A stretch of 64,000 bases of DNA from Ursus arctos (lineage: Eukaryota > Chordata > Mammalia > Carnivora > Ursidae): contig NW_026622808.1 in the NCBI RefSeq assembly GCF_023065955.2, positions 51,162,475 through 51,226,474 of the forward strand, written 5' to 3'. The notes under the pieces were generated by a model. That model worked only from the letters and a program-made list of their open reading frames with translations, had not been told where the DNA came from and did no database searches. Shown in pieces: positions 1-11,735 of the stretch (positions within the stretch are counted from its first letter, which is position 1; every line of letters begins with the position of its first letter). Position numbers and translations under genes: made by a program.

Positions 1-397
1 TCTCTGTGTGTGCAAGAAAAACGTGTGATAAAAATCCATCTAAATGTATCTGAAAGAGTTCTTTCAACAAGTTAAAATAGAAGTTCTATGTGATGCGAAA
101 GCCTTGTGTTGTATTTTAGTTAAAGTATATCTTTCTTCCTTAGTAGGACATACAGTAATGGTGCTTCCTATAATTGGTGGAATCGTAGAGTCAATGAAAT
201 AGAGTAAGCTAGGCAATAATATGATGGCAAAAGAAGGAAATGCTCAGAACAAGGTGGCTCTTCTTCGGAAATTTTCCAGGTGGCTATTTCCAGCGTATTC
301 TGTTTTAATAAGCTAGGTAGCACTTAGCATGATATGTATCTGCTGTTTCAATAATATTGCTATTATTTGTCTGTGCATCTTTTTCTTCTCAACAGGA
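1..397. other. single-copy DNA, nothing recognised
   Basis: AT-rich sequence with no repeat consensus, no credible exon and no RNA gene that I can recognise. Confidence 0.5.
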
Positions 398-613
398 GTT
401 GACATTTTCTGTTAAAGTGCCAGATAGTAAACATTTTAGGCTTCGTGGGCAATGAAGTCGCCATCACAACTACTCAATTCTGTTGTCGTAATGCGAAAGC
501 CACCATAGACAATATGTAAAGAAATGAGGATGGCTGCATTCCAATAGAATTTTATTTTTAAAAAAATAGGCTAACAGATTCTGGGCCAGATTTGGTCCAT
601 GGGCCATAGTGTA
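398..613 (+). mobile_element. hAT-type nonautonomous DNA transposon relic
   Basis: The sequence follows a dispersed mammalian hAT-like element from near its 5' part (gccagatagtaaacatttta) through the A-rich middle to its end (gggccagatttggtccat). The same family occurs, with better preserved ends, at 22633-22850. Its terminal CAGGGGTTGGC-type inverted repeat is decayed here. Non-coding and immobile. The exact Repbase name is not assigned. Confidence 0.75.
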
Positions 614-664
614 TCCATCCCTGAGATATAGTATGGGAGACAACATACATGTGTATTTGTCATC

Positions 665-1130
665 TACCATCCTGAACCAGAAAACATTTATTTTTAATAA
701 TAGCTCTATTGACTTATAATTTGCATACCATACAATTTATCCATACAAAGCATATAATTCAGTGGTTTCTGGTATATTTACACATATGTGCACCCAACAC
801 CACAGTCAATTTTAGAACATTTTCATCACCTCAAAAAGAAAGCCTGTACTTAGCTATCATTCATATCACCACTGCCACCACCGTGGCCTTTAGCAACATG
901 AATCTACTTCCTGTCTTTATAAACCTGCCTGTTTTGTACATTTCATATAAATGGAATCATACTATGTGGTCTTCTGTGACTGGCTCCTTTCACTTAGCAA
1001 ACTGTTTTTAAGGTTCATCCATGTTGTATACATATTAGTATTTCTTTCCTTATTATAACCTAATAATATTCCATTATATGATATACCACATTTTATCCAT
1101 TCAACCAGTGGACATTTGTGTTGCCCAAAA
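665..1130 (-). mobile_element. old L1M LINE 3' fragment, antisense
   Basis: The plus strand reads as the reverse complement of an old L1 end of ORF2 and 3' region: a diverged TTACCATTTTAACCA-type block, then gtgcacccaacaccacagtc, tataaatggaatcatact, tcatccatgttgtata and ttccattatatgatatacc. The same L1 portion recurs at 56790-57240. Short open frames within it are accidental. Confidence 0.8.
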
Positions 1131-1196
1131 ACCATTTTTTGAGTCTTTCAACTCTTCAACTGTATCACTGAAAACTCTAGATTCCAAAGTATGCCT

Positions 1197-1198
<2 letters not shown>

Positions 1199-1247
<49 letters not shown>
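1199..1247. repeat. (CA)n microsatellite
   Basis: An uninterrupted AC/CA dinucleotide run of about 24 units. It creates a meaningless Thr-His open frame. Confidence 0.98.
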
Positions 1248-1436
1248 AGGAACCCCCTCAAGTAGAAAGTTGGAATGAGTTAAGTGTATTTAATCCTCAA
1301 TTATATATTTCTTTGAATTGAGTTTTCTATGATCATAAAGCACTTTAGCAAAGTACCCTATTCTAGCTCTACCTTCCACTTTCACCTAATAATATTAGTG
1401 ATGGAAAATAGGACTCTTTCCACTTGGGGTTAAAAG

Positions 1437-1840
1437 TAAATATTTTATTTAGTACCTATCATGTGCCAGGGATCATCTAAGCACTGGACAGGGTAGACAA
1501 CCTCTCTCTTCCCATGTTGCTGACACTCTAGCATGGAGAAGATATTAAACAAGCAAGCACATACTTGTAGATGTTGACAACTGCACAGATAAAAGAGTAC
1601 AGTGAGATGGAGAGTGCCTTGGGGCGGGAGAGAAAGTTGCTGTTTGGGTTTGAGATCAAGAGAGGCCTCTCTAACAGGGAAGTATTTGGGCTGAGACTTA
1701 AATAGGGAAGAGGTAGCCATGAGAACATCTGGGAGAAGGGCACTCTGGTGGGAATGTCCTGAGGTGAGAAGGGGCCTGACATGGAAGAGAGTAGAAGTAA
1801 CTACGGTCGGAAGTGGGTGAGCTTAGATGAGCCCTATCTC
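1437..1840 (-). mobile_element. L2 LINE 3' fragment, antisense
   Basis: The plus strand shows the reverse complement of the L2 3' end: tttatttagtacctatcatg and tgccagggatcatctaag at the start, then a gagcagagac-like segment (gggctgagacttaaatag) and tctgggagaagggcactctg. Strongly diverged, so the limits are approximate. Confidence 0.7.
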
Positions 1841-4429
1841 CAGCCTTGAACGTAGAGTCGTGTTCATATGGGATACTTCTCTTCAACTTCTTAGGATGAC
1901 CTTTAGAGCTTTGCATGTAGCCACCAATGAAAACTTGGCTCTTGTAAGAAACCATGAATACCGCAGAGCTCTCAACATGGTTTGTTGATGTTCTGATTAT
2001 TAAGGGAGTCTCTCAGTTCCAACTCTTTGTAACACTGGCACTGGAACTCTAGGAAATTATGTTTTTCCTTTATCAACCAAGCTCCTAGTAGGTTGGCCGA
2101 TCAGGAGCACTGAAAGTAAACTCGAAGGCACAAGAAGCAGAAGGGACTTGCTTCTTTCCTAGGAGCCACACCTGCAGCAGTAGTCGGCTCCAGGATTACT
2201 GACCAGTTTCCAGAACCATACTCCATCAGAGGTATCAGCACAACAAGCAGTGTCTGCTCCTCAGAGGTCTGAGCTCTGTGAGGTTGTTCTTCTGAGCTCT
2301 TGAGGTACAAGCACCAGCTGGGCAGTGTCCTTCTTTAGCCATCTGGGCCCCATTCTCCATGGCTCCTCTTCTGAGCTCCTGGGTAGTGATGACCCCAACT
2401 CATCCCTTTTCTCCTTGCCATACGAGTGGTGACTGTTCGTTGCCTGCTTTGACTATCCCAATTTCCTCCATGTCCTCTTTTTGCCTTTTCAGTCCATCCA
2501 TGCCTGTTTCTCCAGTTCCCTCTGGTATTCCCTATGTTAAATTATCTCCATGGAAATAACTAGTGTGGTTTCTATTTTCCCACTCAATCCCAGCTAGGAG
2601 TTTGCAGATCAGTATAAAATAAAAGTACAGGACCTCTCGCTCAAAAAATAGAGGAAACATACCAGTAAAGATACTAAAATATGGAGTTTTTTTTCTTTTT
2701 TCTTTCTTCAGTGGTCTCTCTCGCTCTCTCTTTCAACTTCTCCTAGTGCTTCTTTGCCATTTAATATTGTTCTCAGTAAAGAAAAGTTAAAATTAAATCA
2801 TTAGTACGATTTTTGCCGTTCATCTTTTTATGTGCCCCTGCCATTTTTAATGCAAATATCAGAACATTTAAGTCATGCACGGAATCACCAAAATTACACA
2901 ATTTATATTTCATAGCTCTCATGTGCTCACATACTTCATTCTTACCACAACGGTAGAAGCATAGCACAAAACCAACTCCACTATTTTTATTTTACTTCTT
3001 GAATCACCCACGTTCTCCCAATATTCTCTGGAACTTGGAACTTCTGAAACATGCTCCCTTTCTACTCACTTTAAATCTCACTGAATGCCCACATACCAAG
3101 GACCTGCCCCTCCCCTAAAATTCTGTGTTCCAAGGGCTTCTCAAAGGTTATATGGAAATAAGGTGGCAAGGAGGAAGGAACACACATATGACATACATCT
3201 CCTGTTCTCGTGCATGGTCTGCCATTCCACTGGTCTTCACTTGCAAAGCACAGGTTCCAAGCTAAAATTACTTAAAATTTCAAGAGTGGAAACAGCAGAG
3301 TATCGAAGCAAGCACAGGCCCTTCTGTGCATAAGACCCTTATGACCGCATAGGTCACTTTCCCTTGAAATGGATTGAGATGGTCTACTTGTGTATATCCT
3401 GGAACCCACCCGCATTTTCTTCAAATGCTCAATAGCGGACATTCAAGAAGGAGGAAAATGGTCTTCCCCTATGTGACATCTCTGACATCTTTCAGAAACA
3501 CTCTTTGGCCCCAAGGAACCAGTTTTCCATGTTCTCTGGAGGTTGTGGGCTTAGATTTGATCACTGAAACACAAGTTTTTTTCTCTCTTCCCCAGAGCTA
3601 GTGTATACCTCATGCAAATTTCAGCAAATGTGAAAGCCAGGTCTAATACCATCAAAAAATGCAGGACATCGGATATATTTGGCGTAAATTGTCTGCACTT
3701 TTCAACGTCTAACTGAACAAAGTCATAATTGCAAATCTCCAAATTTTCCTTGTCAGTAATAATGGTCTCTTGCTTGACCAGCATGAGGTCGATATTATAG
3801 TTCCACAAGCTATGAGAATTGTAATTTTCAGTGAGGAGCGACAACTTCCCAGCCCTGATTTTTACACAAATTATGTTTTCTCTTCTGTGGCAGCTTTTAA
3901 CTTCCACGTGTAAATTTAATTACTTGAGAGGAAAACATACAGGCATCTTGGGTGACTATTTTAATGACCATCCCTAATTTGTATAGTGTTTGAAACTTTA
4001 TATTGTGTAATTTTACAATGGGAAAGTGGCAGCGTGCTTAGAAAGTATACACGCTTCCTTCTGGAATCCCAATTTCATGTCAGACTTTAATAGAAAACAC
4101 TAAGTGAAGCTTCCAGAGACTGTTCTACGGAACGCAGTGTTAGAAAATGAGAGGAATCTGATTCCTGTATCTCTTCTCACCAGCTCGAACCCCAAATTAC
4201 CCAAATAAAATGTTCCAAAACTGACATGTGAAATTATTCCAATTCCTTCTTTGCTTCCTAGAAGAAAAAAAAAAGATTTTTTTAGCAGAAGACCCTATCT
4301 GGCAAACAAAAAAAGAATGCAAATTAATTAAGCAGAGAAACCTTTCTCACTAAAGGTACACAGAAGGCCTGAAAACACATTAGACATTTCTGAAGATCAC
4401 AAATTAGCAAACACTGATCATGGGCTGTC
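1841..4429. other. single-copy DNA without recognised features
   Basis: About 2.6 kb of ordinary sequence. A pyrimidine-rich segment lies near 2690-2750 (ttttctttcttcagtgg). The longest open frame, 3551-3907 minus (118 codons), has no recognisable domain and no exon-like context; I treat it as chance. Confidence 0.4.
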
Positions 4430-4499
4430 AAAAGAAAAAAAAAGAAGAGAAAGAAGAAGAAAAAGAGTAAAGAAAGAAAGAGAAAGAAAGAAAAAGAAG
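4430..4499 (+). repeat. polypurine (GAAA)n-like tract
   Basis: About 70 bases of A and G broken by a single T at 4468, with repeated gaaagaaaga and agaagaag blocks. Such purine tracts can form triplex (H-DNA) structures; that property is known for the sequence class and not shown here. Confidence 0.9.
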
Positions 4500-6387
4500 C
4501 CTTCTTGGAACATAAGGTTCTTAAAAGACATTTTGAGAGGAATTAAATCTCTCTTGCACCTTTAAAGTCTCTTTCTCAGCTATCGATAGAGTTGGCTAGA
4601 GATGGAGGCGGTTCAGGGTGACACACCCTTCACTTATTTGGGGAATGTGATTTTCCACCCTGCCATTACCTGGCACCCGGACAAGTGTTAGAAAAATATG
4701 TCATCATAAGCAGCCTAGAATAAATACTCAAATCCTCAGGGTTGTTTATCATTTCTAAAATGTCTTTCCCGGATTTTACAATCCTAGCTCTTTGTTACAT
4801 TTGGGGAGGAGAGGTTGTTTGGAACATGTGTGGATGGTCAACCCAAAGGTCACTGCACCAGGGCATGTGGCTTACATTGGACCCTTTTCAGGTGGATTTC
4901 TGGACTGAGGGTCTCACTGTCAACCGATTAAAACCAGCTCAAATGTTTCATTTTGTTTGATAGAATTTTTTTTTTCAATTATGATCCTCATATTCTTGGC
5001 CAGTGAATGAAATGAACTAGTATCCTTCCACTGAAGTTGACAGCACACAACAGTATCAATTTTCTGACATTTTCTGCTTATTGAACATGTTTAGGTGCAG
5101 AATGCCACCGCAGGAGCCGGGGAACAAGGAGTAGGAAGATGACTTCCCCGGTGTCTGTACTGAAGGGGCTCGCCATGCAGTGAGAAGAATAGATAACCCT
5201 GACCGATTCAAACATTCAAATCCCCCCTCTAGAATGCCGTTGACCTTTCATGGAGACTCTTTTGATCTGGCTTCACTCCATTTTGTAAAAACCCCTGTGT
5301 ACACAGGATATATGCAACACACAACTAAATCCGGTTAGTTTAACTTTCAATAAATAAGACTCGAATTTGAACTAAACCTAGATTATTCTATATTTTTCAT
5401 TGGAAGATGCAATGATTCTGGCCATCTGGAGAACGGCTTCAGGTAGGTACTATTTTGAATCAACTTGCAATGGATTAATAAACTTTTATTGACTAGAGGA
5501 TGGGTGCTTGTGTGGCTGTTTATAAACAAGTCCACCAGCCAAGACATACGTGCGTAAACATCATCACGCGTTATAGCAGGATGTCTGTTACAACAAGGGT
5601 CTGGCGTTTCGCGTGACCTTCAAGAGTTCCTGGAGGTTCCTGGTTTCCAATGACAGCCTGCCTCGTTTGTTAAATAAATAACAATACTTAGCTTTCATAC
5701 TGTTATATTCTGCCTTTTGAAACATTTCCTATAGCATGACTTTGCCAGTACAGAGCTGGCTTTCTAAGTGATTTGTCTGTAACCAGGCAGTTTTAGAACT
5801 TTTACTTCCTTCGTCGGTGCTAAAAAGCAATTCAAGAAGACTTAAAATTCTCCTGGGGGCTGATTTTACAGCAACAGTGAAAACGCACAAACGTTGCACG
5901 AGCAGCCAATTTCATTCCTTGGTGAGGAAAACGGCACGGAGAGTAGAGCCTCAGCACAAATTGTTTAACGCCATCATAAAAACCACTAACCATTGGGTAT
6001 TAACATGCTTTGTAACATGAAGTTTTTATGGAAAATGATATTTGGAAGCTACTAATTTGGCGGTGACTTTTACCCTCCAGCACTTACAGTGGATGCAACT
6101 TCCCCTTCTGCTTGAAGGATCACAGAACGCCTTGGCCCAGCCACACTGGGGAAGGGAGATCAGCTTGCTTGCCCACTGCCTTTGTGGTCATGAGCTCATG
6201 CACCTGCAGGGGTGGCCATCGGCTTCCAGTTCTACTCCATAGGGATGCTTGACCAAAAAAGAAACGACACCCACTCTGCAACCCCCTGTCAGCCCGGGAA
6301 CAGTCCCATGGGCCACTTGGGGGGGTGATTGGTACTAACACAAGACCATTAGGAGAACACCACTATTGGTCTTAATATTGGCCATAC
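4500..6387. other. single-copy DNA with a CpG-dense patch
   Basis: No repeat family recognised. It contains a perfect 14-bp palindrome at 5294-5307 (cctgtgtacacagg) and seven CpG dinucleotides within about 65 bases at 5549-5613, unusual against the CpG-poor surroundings. No open frame here looks coding. Confidence 0.4.
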
Positions 6388-6873
6388 ATAAAACACATGG
6401 GAAAACCTGTTCCTTCCTCAAAAAGAAGTCAAAACAGACTGCACATGCACATAGATGGGAGAGATGCATCCAAAAAAAAAAAAAAAAAAAGGAGAGATAG
6501 AGAGAGAGAATGTTTGTGCCTGCAGTCTTCATTCCATCTGGCACATGATTGGAGTAAACTTATTTGGGCAAATGTTGGGCTCTGATCATCACACTGCAAA
6601 CCCTAGAGCCTTTCCACACAGAGTCACCGAGGCCATCAGTGTATGGATGGACAGTGAACAGGGGACACACACAGCCACACTCTGCACACACCATCCAGAA
6701 AAACCTGGGCCTTTCCCAAAAGGAAGTGAAGACAGACCGCACACGCACGGAAATAGCGTTTGTGCCTCCCTGCCATCTGGAACAGGAGCCCGGCAGGAGT
6801 AAACTGAAGGGGGGGGGGGATGCTGCTTTTTCCCATTGGTTACATTAGATCTGGATGTACCCAAACTCTAGAG
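6388..6873 (+). repeat. diverged two-copy direct duplication
   Basis: Two copies share the same ordered blocks. Copy 1 (about 6388-6610) has gaaaacctg, aagaagtcaaaacagact, gcacatgcac, tttgtgcctgc, ccatctggcaca, ggagtaaact and caaaccctagag. Copy 2 (about 6684-6873) has gaaaaacctg, aggaagtgaagacagacc, gcacacgcac, tttgtgcctcc, ccatctggaaca, ggagtaaact and ccaaactctagag. The offset falls from about 297 at the left to about 245 at the right block, because copy 1 carries an extra A19 run (6472-6490) and a gagaga tract; it is about 265 at the last block. The family is not recognised; the overlapping open frames on both strands look non-coding. Confidence 0.75.
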
Positions 6874-6980
6874 GGTCAAACCACAGCCAGATTTTCCCTC
6901 AAATATCACTTTCAACATCAAGCTCCCGATGAAACTCATGTTAATACCCACTGGTGGCTGGTTTATTCGAAAGCTTTAAA

Positions 6981-6984
<4 letters not shown>

Positions 6985-7029
<45 letters not shown>
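6985..7029. repeat. (TG)n microsatellite
   Basis: A pure TG run of about 22 units. It yields spurious Cys-Val and His-Thr frames. Confidence 0.98.
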
Positions 7030-7032
<3 letters not shown>

Positions 7033-8284
7033 AAACCCTTGTGTGTGACTGGGTAGGAACTCTATTATTAGGGTTGTTTCTTTTACAGGAAAGGGAAATT
7101 GCCTGCTCGAGAAGAGTTACAAGCATTTAGTGGGGAAATTTTTTTCTTGTTGTTGTTGGATTTTGTTTAGATTTGTTTCATTTTGGCTTTTTGTCCTACC
7201 AAGAGAACCAGATTACCAGTCCCCGAGTCACTCTTTTTTTTTTCTTAATGTTCAGTGAGCCACTGTGAAGAACATTATTTTTTGATGCAGTGTTCTTTAC
7301 AAATCTTACTTGAGAATCCTATGAGGTTCTTAAGAGAAATAACCCTCCCAAGAACAGCTGAATCTGGGTCTTTGGAAGTGATTCCTCGACATGTGCCCTC
7401 TTCCCTTCACCCCCGCGGCGTGCCATCCCCAGGTGATTTCGGCATGTTCTAGAGGTCATGAGCTCCCGGAGTGTGGCTGGTTCTGCAGCACAGTTTAAAT
7501 AATGTAAATGTCACAGATTTCCTGTTTCCCTGTGTTCTTTTAAATGTGTCCCCAGTGTTAGTCACAACAAGTAAAAGTTAGTTTTGCCCATCGAGTTAGC
7601 GCTCACCTGCAGAGTGACCCGGGGCATCTGAAGGAGAAGGAACCTAAACACAGTCTCCAACCAGACAAAGCCAACTAAGTAAAACTTTGGCCGCCTCCGT
7701 GGGCGGCCACTGGAGACTCCCAGCTTCTCCAAAAAAGAGCAAGCGAATGAAGTATGACAAAACTCAGGAGTCCCCAGAACATTGCAAAAAGGGAAACGAT
7801 GCAAAGCCTCTTCCCAGCTAAACAGTGAATTTAGCGCATCGAATGGCCATGTGTTCTAGTAACAGTACGACCGTCCTCCAGGTGATGGATCTGCACCGGG
7901 TGCGGGGGGGGGGGGAGCCTTCCACTTAGTGTCGTTGCTCATGGCAGACAGGTCCAGAAGGAGCGCAGGGGCCCTGGGATCCTGGTAGTGTTCTGTTTCT
8001 TGATCTGGGTGCTGGCCTTGTAGATATGTTCATTTTGTGAAAATTCTTCAAGCCCTTACGTCGATGCTCTGGCCCTTTTCTTTCTATATGTTCTGCTTAG
8101 CCCTTCAAAACTCACATTGAAAAATGGAAAATTCAATTATGACAGTTCTAGACTATCGAACCTAACATAACCTTTCCCAAGCCCTCTCCTCAGCTCTCAG
8201 TTGCCTTTATACTCTAGAAATAACTGGCAGTACTGTTTAATTGCTCTGGCCAGTCAGTACGTATCAGCTGAGACCAAAGATGAG
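7030..8284. other. single-copy DNA with a G12 run
   Basis: No repeat consensus recognised. A homopolymer of 12 G lies at 7904-7915. A T/G-rich patch (ttgttgttgttgg) lies near 7150. Confidence 0.4.
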
Positions 8285-9130
8285 GACATTCTGCCATTTA
8301 TTTAGCAACATAATTCAGCAGGGTGGTCGATCATGTATTGTAGGCTAGCGACGGTTCTAAACAGAGTGGGAAGTAGACCGGTGAACTGCCTGCTTTCATG
8401 CTGTTTATATCTGTGGAAGAAACACAGTAAACAAGTAACTGGACAACTACTGGCAAATAATACAAAGACCACCAGATCTGACAAGTAGGATAATATAACA
8501 TTTTTTAAAATTCAGGGTACTAATTTGCTAAGCAAGGGCATAGACATCAGTGAAGAAATTCACTGGTAGTTGTGCAAATTAAGGACTGAAAACTAGCCCG
8601 CTAGTTAGGAGCCCATGAGTGATAGGTCCATGGGAAAGAGGTCAACATGAGTCCTGTTGCTCGTGATCAGGAAAGAAGAGTCTTGGTCAAGGTCTCACTA
8701 AGGTCTGGCCAAGCGGGGCCACTCAAAGTGCGTGTCACAGTGCTTCAGTTGTGATGAAGGGCAGCACTCAGTTTTGGGGTCCTCTAGGCAGTTGCTGCTG
8801 AAAGTGGAGCGTTTTCCTTTTACAACATATGAGATCATTTTAGGTGGTGATACCGGGTTTGTAGAAAAACAAAAAGCAGAGGAGGACCATAAGGCATGAC
8901 TGGGAAGATGGGTACAATGGAAAGTCAAGGAAAACTTCTCGGAGGGTAGTAGCATTTTGAGCAGAGATCTCAGTTTGTGGGAGAGAAGAACAACAGGTGA
9001 AGGGAACAGTGCAAAGTTCCTGAGGCAGGATAACACTGGGGTAACACTGAAGGTCAGACTGCTAAGGGTGATAGGAAAAAGTACCCCAGGAAACAATGGA
9101 TGGAGCCACGTTCCAGGGTGTTAACACCCT
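8285..9130 (-). mobile_element. probable L2 LINE relic, antisense
   Basis: Blocks resemble the L2 3' end in reverse complement: ggtgaactgcctgctttcat, aacacagtaaacaagtaact, attttgagcagagatctc, gggaacagtgcaaagttcct and gaggcaggataacactgg. The middle is poorly conserved, so this may be two fragments. The 132-codon minus frame inside it lies in L2 non-coding sequence and is likely accidental. Confidence 0.55.
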
Positions 9131-9192
9131 GAAGATAGGAAAGAAACTACAACCTTAAGTGTCTTTTATCTTACCAGTTAAAAAAAAAAAGG

Positions 9193-9212
9193 GTGTGTGT
9201 GTGTGTGTGTGT
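9193..9212. repeat. (GT)n microsatellite
   Basis: Ten GT units, directly preceded by an A-rich run. Confidence 0.95.
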
Positions 9213-10999
9213 TTCTAATCCTCCTACATCCTACATGTGGCTCATGATTAATTACAGCCAAGCAGTCTAACAACTCTGTGATCAATCGTGTCTTTCTGGT
9301 GTCAATAAGCTACACACCATACCAGGAAGTCAACCCTCCCCAAGAGTTGCAAGCAGATGTTAGAAAATTCATTGCGCCCAAACAACCTCACAAATAAGCT
9401 GGTCCAAAGATGGTCTGGCCAATGTAGTCCGCTCGTTACTCTCTCTAGCTGGGTGTTTCCACCTAGGTCTAAACAAACAGGACTGTCTATTCAACATGTA
9501 GAATACAATAATGAATATTCAATCCCGTTCTGATTTTTGGCAGAACCCAGCAAAATGAAAAAGAAAAAAAACCCTTTTTTCTTTTTTCCCCTGGGGTTTT
9601 GCGTATCTCCCTTGAAAGGGGTGGAGAAGCCTTTGCAGGAAGGCCAGTCCCGGGCTTGAAGAAACTGCTTTGGTCTCCTTATGTATATTAGAACAATTAA
9701 CATCTAGTTTCACCATACAAAGGACTTTCTCTCCTTTTATGTTTTAGTTCTTAAAATTCCCAGAATGGTGTACAGTAAAACTGTTCACTTGAGAAATTAA
9801 GTACCGTATGTGATAAGACAGTTGGATGAAATTTTTAAGCTGTCATTAAAAATGATTATAATTAGGACAAACTACAAGAAAATGCTTTAAAATTGAGACC
9901 CGAGTGAATTAAAAATTAAGGGGTGTATTATGTATTATCATGTTGAAGGGCTGGGTTTTACACGTCTAACACCCATTAGCACTAATACCGGTTGCCTGCA
10001 TAAATCCCCATGTACTGAGACGAGAAGGCACCCCTTTCGTTTGTTTTTGCTAGCAAGATAGCACTTTCTGTGCTCAACGGGAATAGGGCAAGGAGCAAAT
10101 GTAAACAGTTTACCTTTTCTCTGCTCTGAGAGTTTCTCCCAAGAACTTTTTTCTATCCTGAGAGGACATTAAAATATTTCATAACAAGGCTGAGTTTTCT
10201 CTCACCCTGAAGAATGTTCCAGAATCATCTGGGGTGAAACTATAACTGTGTCCTGTTCAAATACTCTTTCTTCCTGAAAGGGTGAGAGAGTCCTAATCCA
10301 CATTGACTTGGGGAAATTAGAATTGTAAACTCTACGCATGCCCATGCACCTAAGAGACATGTAAGCCACTATCAGGTCATAAAGAAGGTGCAGGGTAGGT
10401 CTTTGCTTTCCTTATCAAGTCACACATCGGGTCATCCCACTTCCATGTCCCATGGGAACATAGATGTTCTCCTCTCTTTGATGTCCCCCCATCTTTGATA
10501 ACTCACCATGCCATTAGTGTTTTGCCCCTCTCAGGATTCCCAGGGACTCCTCTGTGAGGAAGCTGAGTATCAAAGCTTATGCCTTCTTAATGCTAATGTT
10601 GACCCGCTCTCATAGCCTTATTTCAGTGAGCTATTAGGCAAAGAAAATCCCGAACTTTGAACCTTTCTCCCCTTGAAGCTAGGGAAGGAATGGCAGGGAT
10701 AGGAAAGGCGAGGAATAGGAGCAGGCAGAAAGTTCTCTTTTGCCACAATATCTTAAAGAAAAGAGTGAGCAAGCGTTAACTGAGTACCTAGGACTTGCCT
10801 ACAAGTACACCCGGAGTTTATGATTCCATGAGGGCCAGGCTGATATTTAGTAGGTGGTCAAGAAAAAATTGTTGACTGGTTGTGTAAGGCAAGAACTCTT
10901 GGGATTAGGCAAATGCAGACCTTAGCTATTTACAGAGTTAATACTGGTAATTTTGACTATGCAAGAGACAGTCAAATACAATAATCCTTAGTACTTACA
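9213..10999. other. single-copy DNA, nothing recognised
   Basis: AT-rich in 9720-9950 and otherwise unremarkable. No exon, RNA gene or repeat consensus that I can support. Confidence 0.4.
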
Positions 11000-11445
11000 G
11001 TAGTGTAGACATACTGTCGGGGTGAACTCTGAAGGTAGCCCCCAACATTCCCACACACTGGAGATTCACACTTTTGTGCAATGTCCTCCCCTTGAGTGTG
11101 GATGAGAATGTGATTTGCTTCTAACCAATGGGATATTACAAAGGTGACAGGCTGCATGTGATTGCACGTATACAACTAGAGATCTTAGTACCCATCTTTG
11201 CTGGAATCTCATTCTCTCTTTCTCTCTCTGTCTGAAAAAGTTCTCAGTCCTGCAGCCACAGACCCGAATCCGCCTACAATCTCAGGAGCAGGAGAGCTGA
11301 CCAGCCCAGCCTCCGGTTGAGAAGTTGAGAACCCAGCCCTGGCAGACACTTCAATGGCAGTCTGCAGTTATGACGTAATAACGGTCTGTCGCTTTAAGCT
11401 TCTAAGTTTGTGGTGAGTTGTTATGCAAGAATAGGTAACCAATAG
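11000..11445 (+). mobile_element. MaLR-type LTR relic
   Basis: The text follows a common dispersed mammalian LTR-like repeat: cccttgagtgtggatgagaa, gcttctaaccaatgggatat, tctctctttctctctctgtc, then the diagnostic end aagcttctaagtttgtggtg and aggtaaccaatag. No internal retroviral sequence is attached. Family assignment is by eye and moderate. Confidence 0.6.
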
Positions 11446-11504
11446 AGTTACTCATTTGAAGTGATGGATAAGCAAGCTTAGAGTTCAAGAGCTCATCTCT
11501 TCAT

Positions 11505-11520
11505 TCATGAATGAGTATCT
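11505..11520. repeat. left target-site duplication of the Can-SINE at 11521
   Basis: The 16-mer tcatgaatgagtatct stands directly before the T-rich end of the SINE and recurs at 11720-11735. Confidence 0.9.
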
Positions 11521-11719
11521 TTTTTTTTTTAAAGATTTTATTTATTTATTTGACAGAGATAGAGACAGCCAGCGAGAGAGGGAACACAAGCAGGGGGAGT
11601 GGGAGAGGAAGAAGCAGGCTCATAGCGGAGGAGCCTGATGTGGGGCTCGATCCCGTAATGCCGGGATCACGCCCTGAGCCGAAGGCAGACGCTGAACCGC
11701 TGTGCCACCCAGGCGCCCC
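11521..11719 (-). mobile_element. Can-SINE (tRNA-derived SINE), antisense
   Basis: A T-run and aaagattttatttatttatt begin the element on the plus strand. The purine-rich body (agcgagagagggaacacaag) follows, then the tRNA-related part ending ccacccaggcgcccc. It is flanked by the perfect 16-bp repeat tcatgaatgagtatct at 11505-11520 and 11720-11735, a hallmark of L1-driven insertion. Its intact text and perfect TSD suggest a fairly recent, lineage-specific insertion. Confidence 0.97.
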
Positions 11720-11735
11720 TCATGAATGAGTATCT
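11720..11735. repeat. right target-site duplication of the Can-SINE at 11521
   Basis: Second copy of tcatgaatgagtatct, immediately after the SINE head. It matches 11505-11520 perfectly. Confidence 0.9.

Noticed and set aside
1078..1278. Thr-His repeat 'protein' frame
   Set aside because: It is the translation of a (CA)n microsatellite joined to an L1M relic.
8698..9096. 132-codon minus open frame
   Set aside because: Lies within an L2 relic and shows no domain or splice context.
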